The translations under genes and the position numbers were made by a program. A DNA stretch of 13,747 nt from JADFNO01 sp965369945 (lineage in GTDB: Bacteria > Planctomycetota > Phycisphaerae > Phycisphaerales > SM1A02): contig CBDUST010000100.1 in assembly GCA_965369945.1 (NCBI GenBank), forward strand, positions 1 through 13,747, read 5' to 3'. Each line of letters begins with the position of its first letter. Positions within the stretch are counted from its first letter, which is position 1. This document shows, one piece after another, positions 1 through 7,693 of this stretch. Under the pieces are notes generated by a model, which saw only the letters and a program-made list of their open reading frames with translations, had not been told where the DNA came from and searched no databases.

Positions 1-12
1 ACCCGTAAGGAT

Positions 13-20
13 GGAGGTGA
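13..20 (+). promoter_or_regulatory. Strong Shine-Dalgarno that fixes the first gene's start
   Basis: GGAGGTGA lies 5 nt before an in-frame GTG at position 26. It is close to a perfect anti-16S match. An upstream in-frame ATG at 11 overlaps the motif itself, so it is an unlikely start. The spacing makes GTG 26 the preferred start. Confidence 0.8.
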
Positions 21-25
21 CAAAC

Positions 26-1081
26 GTGCGTCGTAGAGTAACTATTTTGATGACGGGTACGGCGATTGCCTTCCTCGCACCGATGAGGATGGCACAGGCA
101 CATGTTAGATGGTTCACCGAGGAGAAAGATGCCTACGCCGATCAGCAATTTCCCAGGGACTTGACCAACGCGCTGCTCCTGGCGGGCGCGGTCTGCTTCA
201 TCGCCCTGGCCGTATATTTCTCTCGTGCGAAGTGGGCCGCCAAGGTCGGCGCCGGGTTCGAAAAGGTGTCTCGCTCCGCCAAGGGATTTGACTGGAGACT
301 CGTCGCATTCCTGTCCGGTGTGATGCTCATCGCCAATTCGATCATGGGCGTCTTCCTGGCGCCGAACCTCGACTTGCCAAATGAAAGCCTGCAGTTTGTC
401 GGCAGCGCGGCGCAGATGATCGTCGGCGTTCTCCTGCTCGGCCAGATATCGTTCTCGAGTCCCGGAATACTGATTTTGCTGACGCTCGGCGCGACGACAA
501 TCGTGATCCCCCTGAACACGCTGGTTGATTATGTTTTTGAATTCGTCGCACTGGCCATCGCTCTCATCGCAGTTGGACCTGGGTTGTGTGCCTTGGACCG
601 ACGTTTGTTCAAGCGGTTGGGAGTAGACACTGAGCGGCTCACCCATCTGGCATTACCCATTATTCGCATGGGCGTGGGATTAACGCTCGTTGTCTTGGCC
701 ATCCACAACAAACTGCTCAATCCCGGACTGGTGCTGGCGTTTCTCGACGAACGCAACCTTAACTTCCTGCCCTATTGTGGGTTCACGGAATTCACCAACC
801 TCCACTTCACATTCGCAGCCGGACTGACTGAACTGACGATTGGGTTGCTGATCTTGTTCGGCGTGGCGACGCGATTCGTCACTGCGGTGTTGAGCATATT
901 CTTCATCATCACGCTGTTTGTAATCGGGCCGATCGAGTTGATCGGGCATGCGCCACTGATTGGAATCGCCGTGTTGCTCATCCTTCGCGGAGGCGGACGA
1001 TATCGTCTCGATTCTCCATTCAGGCCGGTTCATCCGCCTTCAACTCACCAAGGGCGGCAGAGGGCGGTTGCTCGATCGTAG
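26..1081 (+). CDS. DoxX-like multi-pass inner membrane protein
   Basis: The product is about 351 residues from the GTG at 26, chosen because a near-perfect Shine-Dalgarno sits 5 nt upstream. The N-terminus (RRR followed by a hydrophobic run ending AQA) looks like a cleavable signal peptide with an AxA site near residue 25, leaving a mature protein that begins HVRWF. After that come roughly eight hydrophobic segments. The segment near residues 260-300 (a Gly/Leu-rich helix, then a GVATRF turn) resembles the DoxX/DUF-type membrane family, whose members often carry an early AH-x-x-WF motif. DoxX-like proteins have been linked to quinol oxidation, thiosulfate oxidation and redox stress, but the biochemical role of this branch is not known to me. 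The C-terminal tail is short, basic and hydrophilic. The next gene to the right is convergent, so no operon partner is visible. Confidence 0.75.
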   Translation: MRRRVTILMTGTAIAFLAPMRMAQAHVRWFTEEKDAYADQQFPRDLTNALLLAGAVCFIALAVYFSRAKWAAKVGAGFEKVSRSAKGFDWRLVAFLSGVMLIANSIMGVFLAPNLDLPNESLQFVGSAAQMIVGVLLLGQISFSSPGILILLTLGATTIVIPLNTLVDYVFEFVALAIALIAVGPGLCALDRRLFKRLGVDTERLTHLALPIIRMGVGLTLVVLAIHNKLLNPGLVLAFLDERNLNFLPYCGFTEFTNLHFTFAAGLTELTIGLLILFGVATRFVTAVLSIFFIITLFVIGPIELIGHAPLIGIAVLLILRGGGRYRLDSPFRPVHPPSTHQGRQRAVARS

Positions 1082-1249
1082 AGAAGGATGATCAGTGCGA
1101 TTAGTCCGCTCATGAGGGAAACATCGCGCCGAACTGCAGCGGAGTTGGCTCGATGGGTCGTAGAGGGGGTCCGGAGTCGTTGGTGGGGGGGCGGGGCGTG
1201 AATGATCGAGGGTGGAACACGCCGCGTGGCCATGGCGGCCTAACGGGGA
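1082..1249. other. Convergent spacer, nothing clear
   Basis: This 168 bp stretch separates the convergent DoxX-like and aminopeptidase genes. It contains G-runs near 1184-1197 and only a weak GCCGC/GCGGC stem near 1221-1239, without a T-tract. I find no gene, no RNA and no convincing terminator. Confidence 0.5.
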
Positions 1250-2464
1250 CTACCGCTTCATTGCTTTCTCAACCGCGGCAATTGTCTTGGGGATCTTGCT
1301 TGAGAGGTTCTTCACACCTTCGCGGGTGATGAGGATGTTGTCCTCGATGCGCACACCCAACTTCTCATCGGGAATGTAAATCCCCGGCTCGATGGTGATG
1401 ACCGCGCCTTGTCGAAGCGGCGCGTCGGGTGTGATGTCGTGCGTTTCCAAACCCAAGTGATGGCCGATGCCGTGGATGAAGTAGTCGCCGAAGCCTGACT
1501 TGTTGATGATGTCGCGGGCAGCTTTGTCGACGCGCGCGATCGTTACGCCGGGCTTGACCGCTTTGATCGCCGCGAGCTCTGCTTTGAGCACAATTTCGTA
1601 GATCTCACGTTGGGGCTTGGTGAATTTGCCGCTGGCGGGGACGGTGCGCGTGATGTCAGCGCCGTATCCGCCGAAGCGTGCGCCGGAGTCGATGCAGATC
1701 AGATCACCCTTTGAGACAGTCTGATCGTTGGCTTGATAATGAAGGACGGTGCTGTTGAGCCCCGCCCCAGCGATGGTTCCGTACGCCGGACCGCGCGAGC
1801 CGTTGGTGCGGTAGCCGTGTTCGAGCAGTTCTTGCACGGCAAACTCATTCATGCCGGGCTTGACGCCCTTGAACATTGCTTTGTAGCCGGCTGCGGTGAT
1901 ATCGATTGCCCGCTGAATCATCGCGACTTCGTTCTTGGATTTCACAGCGCGCATCTTGGCGAGCGTTTCCGTGTGATCGTCGATCGCGACCCCCGGAATG
2001 CGCTGCGCGACTTTGTTGAAGAGTTCAAGATCGGGCGTCACCGCTTGGTTGTAGTCAGCAAACGGATGAAGGCAGGCTGCGCGCTTGGAGCGTTTGACCG
2101 CCGCCGTGAGCCACCGTCCCAGCGCCTCGCTGCGGAAGATGGTGTGTATGCCGATCGAATCGCGCAGCGCTTTGTTGATTTCGCTACGGTAGCCATCCCA
2201 TTTATCAACCTCGGGGTTGAGTGGTGAAAGGAAGAGCATCGTCTGCCGCGACTGAATCTTGTTACTGGGATCGAGCAGCAATACAGCGTTCGGCTCATCC
2301 ACAATGCCGGTGAGATATTCAAAGTGCGGATGCGGACGGTATTCATCGGTCAGCGGATTCCGATGCGCACCGGCGAAGACAAGTGCGGCTGCACCCTTGA
2401 GTGAAGTGAGCAGTTTCGTTCGGCGCAGAGCGAATTCAGTCAGTGGGATCGACTTGGTGGGCAT
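1250..2464 (-). CDS. pepP: Xaa-Pro aminopeptidase (M24 family, PepP-like)
   Basis: This cytoplasmic dinuclear-metal peptidase removes an N-terminal residue that precedes proline. It has 404 residues. An AMP_N-type domain fills residues about 5-150 (YLTG near 50, a common N-domain signature), followed by a pita-bread M24 domain at about 165-400. All five expected metal ligands are visible: D259 (CIDSGA), D270 (YGADITR), H335 (HGIGHHLG), E359 (TIEPG) and E374 (VRIEDN). H342 in ETHD matches the second conserved histidine. At 404 residues it is slightly shorter than E. coli PepP. The ATG is preceded by AGGAG at 6 nt. It lies downstream of the dehydrogenase gene on the same strand, separated by a hairpin terminator, and a TACACT hexamer at 2502-2497 could provide its own promoter. 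The pepP symbol rests on architecture; prolidase or another M24B specificity is possible. Confidence 0.9.
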   Translation of the reverse strand: MPTKSIPLTEFALRRTKLLTSLKGAAALVFAGAHRNPLTDEYRPHPHFEYLTGIVDEPNAVLLLDPSNKIQSRQTMLFLSPLNPEVDKWDGYRSEINKALRDSIGIHTIFRSEALGRWLTAAVKRSKRAACLHPFADYNQAVTPDLELFNKVAQRIPGVAIDDHTETLAKMRAVKSKNEVAMIQRAIDITAAGYKAMFKGVKPGMNEFAVQELLEHGYRTNGSRGPAYGTIAGAGLNSTVLHYQANDQTVSKGDLICIDSGARFGGYGADITRTVPASGKFTKPQREIYEIVLKAELAAIKAVKPGVTIARVDKAARDIINKSGFGDYFIHGIGHHLGLETHDITPDAPLRQGAVITIEPGIYIPDEKLGVRIEDNILITREGVKNLSSKIPKTIAAVEKAMKR

Positions 2465-2470
2465 TTGCAG

Positions 2471-2475
2471 CTCCT
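2471..2475 (-). promoter_or_regulatory. Ribosome binding site of the Xaa-Pro aminopeptidase gene
   Basis: AGGAG is read on the minus strand, 6 nt before the ATG at 2464. It is one of the few clear Shine-Dalgarno sites in this window and supports the annotated start. Confidence 0.75.
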
Positions 2476-2496
2476 GGTCAAGGCGTGGAGTCGAGC

Positions 2497-2502
2497 AGTG
2501 TA
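2497..2502 (-). promoter_or_regulatory. Candidate -10 box (TACACT) for the aminopeptidase gene
   Basis: TACACT on the minus strand lies between the upstream terminator hairpin (2511-2527) and the aminopeptidase gene. It would start a leader of about 25 nt that contains the AGGAG site. I see no convincing -35 box, so the call is tentative. Confidence 0.3.
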
Positions 2503-2527
2503 GGAAGAAACGCGACCACCGGTCGCG
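2503..2527 (-). terminator. Intrinsic terminator after the hydroxyacid dehydrogenase gene
   Basis: A perfect 7 bp stem (CGCGACC/GGTCGCG at 2511-2517 and 2521-2527, 3 nt loop) starts 4 nt after the dehydrogenase stop codon. On the minus strand it is followed by TTTCTTCC. This fits a Rho-independent terminator with a short, interrupted U-tract. The hairpin also belongs to a repeat pair (see 2511-2532). Confidence 0.6.
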
Positions 2528-2532
2528 GCTTT
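2511..2532 (-). repeat. Palindromic repeat, copy 1 of 2
   Basis: Read on the minus strand, this 22 bp unit (three A, GC, a 7 bp arm, a 3 nt loop, a 7 bp arm) matches the plus-strand unit at 5500-5521 at 21 of 22 positions. The only difference is in the loop (GGT here, GTT there). This copy acts as the terminator stem of the dehydrogenase gene. Confidence 0.7.
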
Positions 2533-3541
2533 ATGAATTGGATTCGACCCTTGTGGCGTTTGCGTGGTCCAATCGAAATTCGTGCGGGATGGGTTCGCCG
2601 CGCAGGGCGGCAATGACATTGCCTACAGCGGTTTCCGTCATCCAATCACGATCCTCATCCGTGGTGCTGCCCCAATGCGGCAAAAGGAACGCATTAGCCG
2701 CTCGGACCAGACCGGGATGAATCTCCGGCTCGTGCTCAAAGACATCCAACCCGGCTGCGAAAATTGTGTTGTTGCGCAGCGCCTCAACCAGTGCCGATTC
2801 ATCCACCACAGCGCCACGGGCCGTGTTGATCAACACAGCTGTCGGTTTCATAAGCGCAAGCCGCTGAGCATTGATCAGATGTCGTGTCTCGGTCGTCAGT
2901 GGGCAGTGAAGCGAAACGAAATCAGCTTCGCGCAAACCGTCCTCCAACGAGACTCGCTGCGCATTGATCGGAGGACATTCCACATCAGTGTGCTGCGACC
3001 GCGCGCAATACACAACGCGCATGTTCCAACCGATCGCGCGACGTGCAACCGCTTTGCCGATGCGCCCCGGACCGATGATAAGCAGTGTCTTGTCGATGAT
3101 GCGCTTCCCCATCGGATCAAGCGGGCGCACACCCGTCCAGTCGCCGCTGCGTGCAAGGTCCAGGCCTTCACGCGCTCGTCGCGCCGCCGCCAGCAGTAAC
3201 ATCCACGTTGCATCGGCGGTGGGTTCGGTAACAGGGTCGGGCGTGTAACCGACGATGATCCCGCGCCGCGCAGCTTCAGCGATATCCACGTTATCCACAC
3301 CCACGGCGTAGTTGCTCACGATGACCAGTTGATCACCGGCCGCGTCGAAGAACTCTGCATTGATATTCGTATCAAACGGCGTGTCGATCACGGCATGGGC
3401 CCCGGCGACCGCCGCGAGCAATTCCGTGCGCGTGAGCCCGACATCGCGCGGATTGACCCAAACATTGGTGAAACCGGCCTCGGCGAACCTGCCGAGCGGA
3501 TCGCCGGGCAGCGGCCGCGTGATCACGATGCGCTGCTCCAT
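2531..3541 (-). CDS. D-2-hydroxyacid dehydrogenase (glyoxylate/hydroxypyruvate reductase-like)
   Basis: This 336-residue cytoplasmic oxidoreductase interconverts a D-2-hydroxyacid and its 2-keto acid with NAD(P)H. The catalytic domain is split around a Rossmann domain. The nucleotide motif GPGRIG is at 157-162. The catalytic triad is visible as R242 (NTARGAVVDE), E271 (FEHEPE) and H289 (LLPHWGS). An early SNYAVGVDNVD block near 76-86 is typical of the family and of glyoxylate reductases. After the second Rossmann strand (VVYCARS) there is an arginine at about 181 and no acidic residue, which hints at NADPH preference. Its ATG lies 6 bp after the stop of the DUF2470 gene, with a weak GAAGG upstream, so the two are probably cotranscribed. 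A terminator follows the stop codon. D-glycerate dehydrogenase and phosphoglycerate dehydrogenase-like activity are alternatives; there is no ACT domain. Confidence 0.88.
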   Translation of the reverse strand: MEQRIVITRPLPGDPLGRFAEAGFTNVWVNPRDVGLTRTELLAAVAGAHAVIDTPFDTNINAEFFDAAGDQLVIVSNYAVGVDNVDIAEAARRGIIVGYTPDPVTEPTADATWMLLLAAARRAREGLDLARSGDWTGVRPLDPMGKRIIDKTLLIIGPGRIGKAVARRAIGWNMRVVYCARSQHTDVECPPINAQRVSLEDGLREADFVSLHCPLTTETRHLINAQRLALMKPTAVLINTARGAVVDESALVEALRNNTIFAAGLDVFEHEPEIHPGLVRAANAFLLPHWGSTTDEDRDWMTETAVGNVIAALRGEPIPHEFRLDHANATRVESNS

Positions 3542-3547
3542 CGCGCG

Positions 3548-4198
3548 TTAGCCTTCGCTCTGCTGATCGGGCGTGGCCGAGACCGCCTGCTGGATCATCT
3601 GCCCCAGGACGAGTTCAGCGTCGGCGGCACTGGCCATCGGCGTGGGGGCTTCGACACGCAGGACATCGAACCGCCGGCGAACGTCAAACCCCAACCCATC
3701 AACACCAACCAGCATGGGGTTCTCGACCTCGGCGTGGGCGATGACCTGGCAGACCTGCCGCAGCTCGGCGCGGTGATCGTCGTTGATCTTCCGACACAGG
3801 CGAGCCTCGTCGTCGGCCAGGGGATTGGCCTGAATCAGCCCCTCGCCATCGACGACCTGCCCTTCGTATCGGGCGGCGTCGAGCTGGATGAAGGCCCAGT
3901 AGATGTCCTCCGGATCGCCATGGTAGATCCGCCAACGATCAGTCAGCGCGCCGTATTGGCCTTCGGGGTCGAATTCGGTCAGCGACACCAGAAGCTCCAT
4001 GGCGTTGTCGATGTCCTCGGGGACGAACAATACCGTGTCAGTCGCCTCGAGCATGGCTGACATGACCGGTGCGACCAATCGACCATCTGGGCCGATGACG
4101 TACCGCAGCAGCCGGAAGCGCTGATCAAAGCGCAAGTCGCCGGTGGTGTGGCTGCGAAGGAAGCGATATGCGTCCTTAGCGGCCTGCCGCTCATCCAT
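3548..4198 (-). CDS. Split-barrel protein with C-terminal DUF2470 domain (HugZ-like)
   Basis: The product is 216 residues from the ATG at 4198. An in-frame TTG at 4240 would add 14 residues, but a TACTAT hexamer 8 nt before the ATG makes the later start more likely. The N-terminal part (about 1-125, GDLRFDQRFRLLRYVIGPDGRL, then VLFVPED) resembles the pyridoxamine-phosphate-oxidase-like split barrel. The C-terminal part (about 135-203) fits DUF2470: an INDDH motif at 138-142, GVDGLGFDVR at 165-173, then a hydrophobic segment and a final helix. Proteins pairing these domains include heme-utilisation HugZ-type enzymes and FMN-binding relatives. I cannot confirm the heme or flavin ligands, so heme oxygenase activity is only a possibility. 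The gene heads an apparent operon with the D-2-hydroxyacid dehydrogenase and is divergent from aroDE, with about 77 bp between the starts. Confidence 0.75.
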   Translation of the reverse strand: MDERQAAKDAYRFLRSHTTGDLRFDQRFRLLRYVIGPDGRLVAPVMSAMLEATDTVLFVPEDIDNAMELLVSLTEFDPEGQYGALTDRWRIYHGDPEDIYWAFIQLDAARYEGQVVDGEGLIQANPLADDEARLCRKINDDHRAELRQVCQVIAHAEVENPMLVGVDGLGFDVRRRFDVLRVEAPTPMASAADAELVLGQMIQQAVSATPDQQSEG

Positions 4199-4206
4199 GG
4201 ACGCCA

Positions 4207-4212
4207 ATAGTA
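4207..4212 (-). promoter_or_regulatory. Candidate leaderless -10 box of the DUF2470 gene
   Basis: TACTAT is read on the minus strand, 8 nt before the ATG at 4198. There is no Shine-Dalgarno. The spacing would place transcription start at or within a few bases of the start codon. I see no good -35 box. Confidence 0.4.
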
Positions 4213-4228
4213 ACGCCGTGGGCGAAGA

Positions 4229-4240
4229 TTGTGCGCCCAA
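4229..4240. promoter_or_regulatory. Imperfect palindrome between divergent starts
   Basis: TTGTGCGCCCAA pairs at 5 of 6 positions about its centre. It lies between the two outward-facing TACTAT hexamers (4207-4212 and 4261-4266), so it could be a shared operator. A palindrome of this length can occur by chance. Confidence 0.2.
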
Positions 4241-4260
4241 CGGGGGTCGGGCCCAAACCG

Positions 4261-4266
4261 TACTAT
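4261..4266 (+). promoter_or_regulatory. Candidate leaderless -10 box of aroDE
   Basis: TACTAT lies 9 nt before the ATG at 4276, with no Shine-Dalgarno between them. It sits within ACCGTACTATGCCC (4257-4270), which recurs with one change just before aroC (9516-9529). Confidence 0.4.
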
Positions 4267-4275
4267 GCCCGCCGA

Positions 4276-5841
4276 ATGACGCTGATCGCCGTGCCCATTT
4301 TCGTTCGTGAGTCGGCTGAAGTCGCCTCGGCGCTCGACAAAGCCCAGCGAGCGGCCGCAGCCGGGGCGCGACTCATCGAGTGGCGGGTGGATTGCCTGTC
4401 GGATGAGGCCGCGATCGATCTCATCAAAGAATCGCCATTGCCCTGCATCGTGACGCGCAGGCCGATTGCTGAAGGTGGTCTGTGCGAAGAGCCCGATCTA
4501 CAGCGAGGGAGGTTCTTCAGCACGATCGCAAGCTCCAGCTCCGTGCCGAAGTTTTTCGACTTCGAGCTGGCGACGTTTCGCAAGCATGAAGAGAGTTGGC
4601 GGTCGATCTTCAACACTTCCGAGCACGAGGCTTCGCTCATTCTGTCGGCCCATGATTTCGACGGTCGGCCGAGCGATCTGATTCAGCGCGTGGAAGCGAT
4701 GACGAACGAACCTGCGTGTGATGTGATGAAAGTGGCGTGGTTGGCTCGATCACTGCGCGACAATCTGGAAGCGTTCGATTTGCTCGGTGATCGACGCAAG
4801 CTGATGATCGCGCTGTGTATGGGGCGGTTCGGTTTGATGAGTCGTGTGCTGGCGCCGAAGTTCGGTGCGTTCTTGACGTATGCGTGTCTTGAGGCGGATG
4901 AAGCGAGCGCGCCGGGGCAGCCGACGGTTGATGAATTGCTGGGGCTGTATCGTTTTGATCGGATCGGCGCTGAGACGAAGGTGTATGGCGTGATTGGTTG
5001 GCCTGCGGAACATTCCTTGGGTCCGCGGATTCATAATGCCGGGTTCGAGGCTGTGGATCACGATGGCGTGTATCTGCCGATGCCGATTCCGCCGGAGTAT
5101 GAGCATTTCAAGGCGACGGTTGGGTCGTTTGTGGATCACGAACGACTCAACTTCCGGGGTGCGAGTGTGACGATTCCGCATAAGGAGAATCTGCTTCGGT
5201 TCGTCAAGGAGCGCGGCGGAACAGTTGATCCGCTGAGCGAACGCATCGGTGCGGCCAATACGTTGGTAGTTGAAGATGATGGAACGCTCGTGTGTGTGAA
5301 TACGGATGCACCGGCTGCGATCGATGCACTGTGTAAAGGGATGGAGATTCAACCGGCCGGTTTGGACGGCAGGCGAGTTGCGGTATTGGGGGCGGGTGGT
5401 GTAGCGCGGGCGGTGATAGCGGCGCTGTGTGATGCGGGCGCATCGGTGACGATTTTCAACCGAACCCGCGGAAGAGCGGAGGCACTGGCCACTCAACAAA
5501 AAGCCGCGACCGTTGGTCGCGCTGGTGTGGAAGTGGGCGATGTCGATGCGCTATACCATCATCGATTCGATATCTACATCAACTGCACATCGCTTGGGAT
5601 GGCCGGTATTCCGGGGGCGAATCAATCACCACTTTCGGACGATGCCCCGCTGGATGAGAAAACCACGGTGTTCGATATCGTGTACACCCCGCAGCGCACG
5701 CCGTTCATCGAACAGGCCGAGGCAAGAGGCGCGCGGACGATCTTCGGCCTGGAGATGTTTTTGACGCAAGCGGCGATGCAGTTTGAGCGTTGGACGGAAG
5801 AGGAAGCGCCGATGGACGTGTTTCGCGCGTCGGTAAAATGA
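4276..5841 (+). CDS. aroDE: Bifunctional 3-dehydroquinate dehydratase (type I)/shikimate dehydrogenase
   Basis: One polypeptide carries shikimate steps 3 and 4, 3-dehydroquinate to 3-dehydroshikimate to shikimate. It has 521 residues from ATG 4276; an upstream GTG at 4231 adds residues with no family resemblance. The type I dehydratase covers about 1-225: EWRVD at 35-39, TRRPIAEGG at 60-68, catalytic H126 (SAHDF), Schiff-base lysine K152 (MKVAW), R190 and SAPGQ at 211-215. The NADP shikimate dehydrogenase covers about 235-510: HSLGPRIHN at 246-254, catalytic K303 (IPHKE), N328 (AANT), D344 (NTDAPA), GAGGVA at 372-377, NRTRGR at 395-400 (NADP-type) and Q498 (LTQAAMQFE). The second serine of the usual HSxSP substrate motif is glycine here. 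Fused AroDE is known in chlamydiae, planctomycetes and, independently, plants. A palindromic repeat falls inside the coding sequence at 5500-5521. Confidence 0.95.
   Translation: MTLIAVPIFVRESAEVASALDKAQRAAAAGARLIEWRVDCLSDEAAIDLIKESPLPCIVTRRPIAEGGLCEEPDLQRGRFFSTIASSSSVPKFFDFELATFRKHEESWRSIFNTSEHEASLILSAHDFDGRPSDLIQRVEAMTNEPACDVMKVAWLARSLRDNLEAFDLLGDRRKLMIALCMGRFGLMSRVLAPKFGAFLTYACLEADEASAPGQPTVDELLGLYRFDRIGAETKVYGVIGWPAEHSLGPRIHNAGFEAVDHDGVYLPMPIPPEYEHFKATVGSFVDHERLNFRGASVTIPHKENLLRFVKERGGTVDPLSERIGAANTLVVEDDGTLVCVNTDAPAAIDALCKGMEIQPAGLDGRRVAVLGAGGVARAVIAALCDAGASVTIFNRTRGRAEALATQQKAATVGRAGVEVGDVDALYHHRFDIYINCTSLGMAGIPGANQSPLSDDAPLDEKTTVFDIVYTPQRTPFIEQAEARGARTIFGLEMFLTQAAMQFERWTEEEAPMDVFRASVK
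5500..5521 (+). repeat. Palindromic repeat, copy 2 of 2, inside aroDE
   Basis: A 7 bp perfect stem (5505-5511 with 5515-5521, loop GTT) preceded by AAAGC. It matches the dehydrogenase terminator repeat (2532-2511, minus) at 21 of 22 positions. It encodes residues about 409-416 of AroDE (KAATVGRA) in a variable loop between NRTRGR and the DIYINCTS strand. The surrounding segment is only a few residues longer than in E. coli AroE. Confidence 0.65.
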
Positions 5842-5842
5842 G

Positions 5843-5862
5843 CCGCGCGCTAGACGTTGGCG
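5843..5862 (+). repeat. Direct repeat, copy 1 (matches 5950-5969)
   Basis: A 20 bp unit starting CCGCGCGCTA, directly after the aroDE stop. It matches 5950-5969 at 18 of 20 positions. The segment CGCGCTAG also recurs at 5861-5868. Confidence 0.6.
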
Positions 5863-5880
5863 CGCTAGTTGTATCGATCG

Positions 5881-5892
5881 CCACGTTTAGCG
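5881..5892. repeat. Inverted repeat arm, left (partner 5955-5966)
   Basis: CCACGTTTAGCG is the exact reverse complement of 5955-5966. The arms enclose 62 bp, which include the GC-rich palindrome around 5893-5906. The same core appears in the direct repeats, so the spacer holds three copies of one motif in mixed orientation. Confidence 0.6.
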
Positions 5893-5949
5893 GCGGGGCC
5901 CCGCCCCGCGCGTTTGAGCGCAGATACCGTGAACCCCGGCGTCCGGAGG

Positions 5950-5969
5950 CCGCGCGCTAAACGTGGGCG
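5950..5969 (+). repeat. Direct repeat, copy 2 (matches 5843-5862)
   Basis: This unit contains the right arm of the 12 bp inverted repeat (5955-5966). It differs from copy 1 at two bases. Together with 5881-5892 it suggests a small dispersed palindromic element family in the spacer between aroDE and hslU. Confidence 0.6.
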
Positions 5970-5989
5970 TGTTCTAAGTTGAGCGTCGA

Positions 5990-6010
5990 CCGGGCTCGGG
6001 GACGAGCCGG
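5990..6010. repeat. Hairpin in the convergent aroDE/hslU spacer
   Basis: GGCTCG (5993-5998) pairs with CGAGCC (6003-6008) around a GGGA loop, with two further pairs past a one-base bulge. It lies 40 bp beyond the hslU stop. No U-tract follows on either strand, so it is not a clear intrinsic terminator. Confidence 0.4.
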
Positions 6011-6026
6011 CTCGCTAGAAACCAAC

Positions 6027-6049
6027 AACCAACACCTAATAACCAACAC

Positions 6050-6052
<3 letters not shown>
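6027..6052. repeat. 12 bp tandem direct repeat at the hslU 3' end
   Basis: AACCAACACCTA occurs at 6027-6038 and again at 6041-6052, two bases apart. The second copy contains the hslU stop codon. A partial ACCAACAACC unit precedes them. It may be a slippage product. Confidence 0.6.
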
Positions 6053-7438
<1,386 letters not shown>

Positions 7439-7446
7439 GCGAGAGA

Positions 7447-7452
7447 AGTCTA
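7447..7452 (-). promoter_or_regulatory. Candidate leaderless -10 box of hslU
   Basis: TAGACT on the minus strand ends 8 nt before the ATG at 7438. There is no Shine-Dalgarno. The position matches the TACTAT/TACCAT boxes before the DUF2470 gene, aroDE and aroC, but the hexamer is weaker and no -35 is obvious. Confidence 0.3.
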
Positions 7453-7539
7453 CCGTGAATCTCCCGCAAACACCCGAACGCTCTACCGGGCACGCGAGGC
7501 CCACCAATCAAGTGCGAAACCAGGGACATTATCGACAAT

Positions 7540-7661
7540 ATCTGTTTGTACCCAACTAGGTTAGGGGTTTGGACTCCATCAAGAATCCACCAAAAGGCCT
7601 CCTGATGCTCTGAAAATGCCGATTTGACTGGGCCACAGATTTGGGTAGTATCCAAACAGAT
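7540..7661. repeat. Inverted repeat spanning the TIR-like gene's promoter region
   Basis: ATCTGTTTG at 7540-7548 is the exact reverse complement of CAAACAGAT at 7653-7661. The right arm covers the predicted transcription start of the TIR-like gene. It could be an operator pair or chance, since arms of 9 bp separated by 104 bp are weak evidence. Confidence 0.3.
7624..7651 (+). promoter_or_regulatory. Candidate sigma70-type promoter of the TIR-like gene
   Basis: A -35 TTGACT (7624-7629) and a -10 TAGTAT (7646-7651) are separated by 16 bp. Transcription would start near 7658, leaving a leader of about 36 nt. This is the best two-box promoter I find in the window, unlike the -10-only pattern at the core genes. 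TTGG/CCAA half-sites flank the -10. Confidence 0.45.
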
Positions 7662-7679
7662 CATGTCTTGGCAATCAAC

Positions 7680-7684
7680 TGGAG
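7680..7684 (+). promoter_or_regulatory. Ribosome binding site of the TIR-like gene
   Basis: TGGAG ends 9 nt before the ATG at 7694 and supports that start. Confidence 0.6.
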
Positions 7685-7693
7685 CAATCCTCA

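Noticed and set aside
1045..1233. 62-residue minus-strand ORF just downstream of the aminopeptidase gene
   Set aside because: It has a low-complexity Pro/Arg-rich start, no Shine-Dalgarno, overlaps the DoxX-like gene's tail and matches no family I know.
4231..4275. Upstream GTG start for aroDE
   Set aside because: The added 15 residues show no family similarity, no Shine-Dalgarno precedes the GTG, and the TACTAT box lies downstream of it.
4750..5499. Long minus-strand ORF (249 codons) opposite aroDE
   Set aside because: It lies wholly opposite a conserved enzyme and its composition (Arg/His/Thr-rich) is that of an antisense shadow in GC-rich DNA.
5893..5906. GC-rich palindrome as an intrinsic terminator of aroDE
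   Set aside because: The stem has no T-tract on either side, so it is treated as part of the repeat cluster only.
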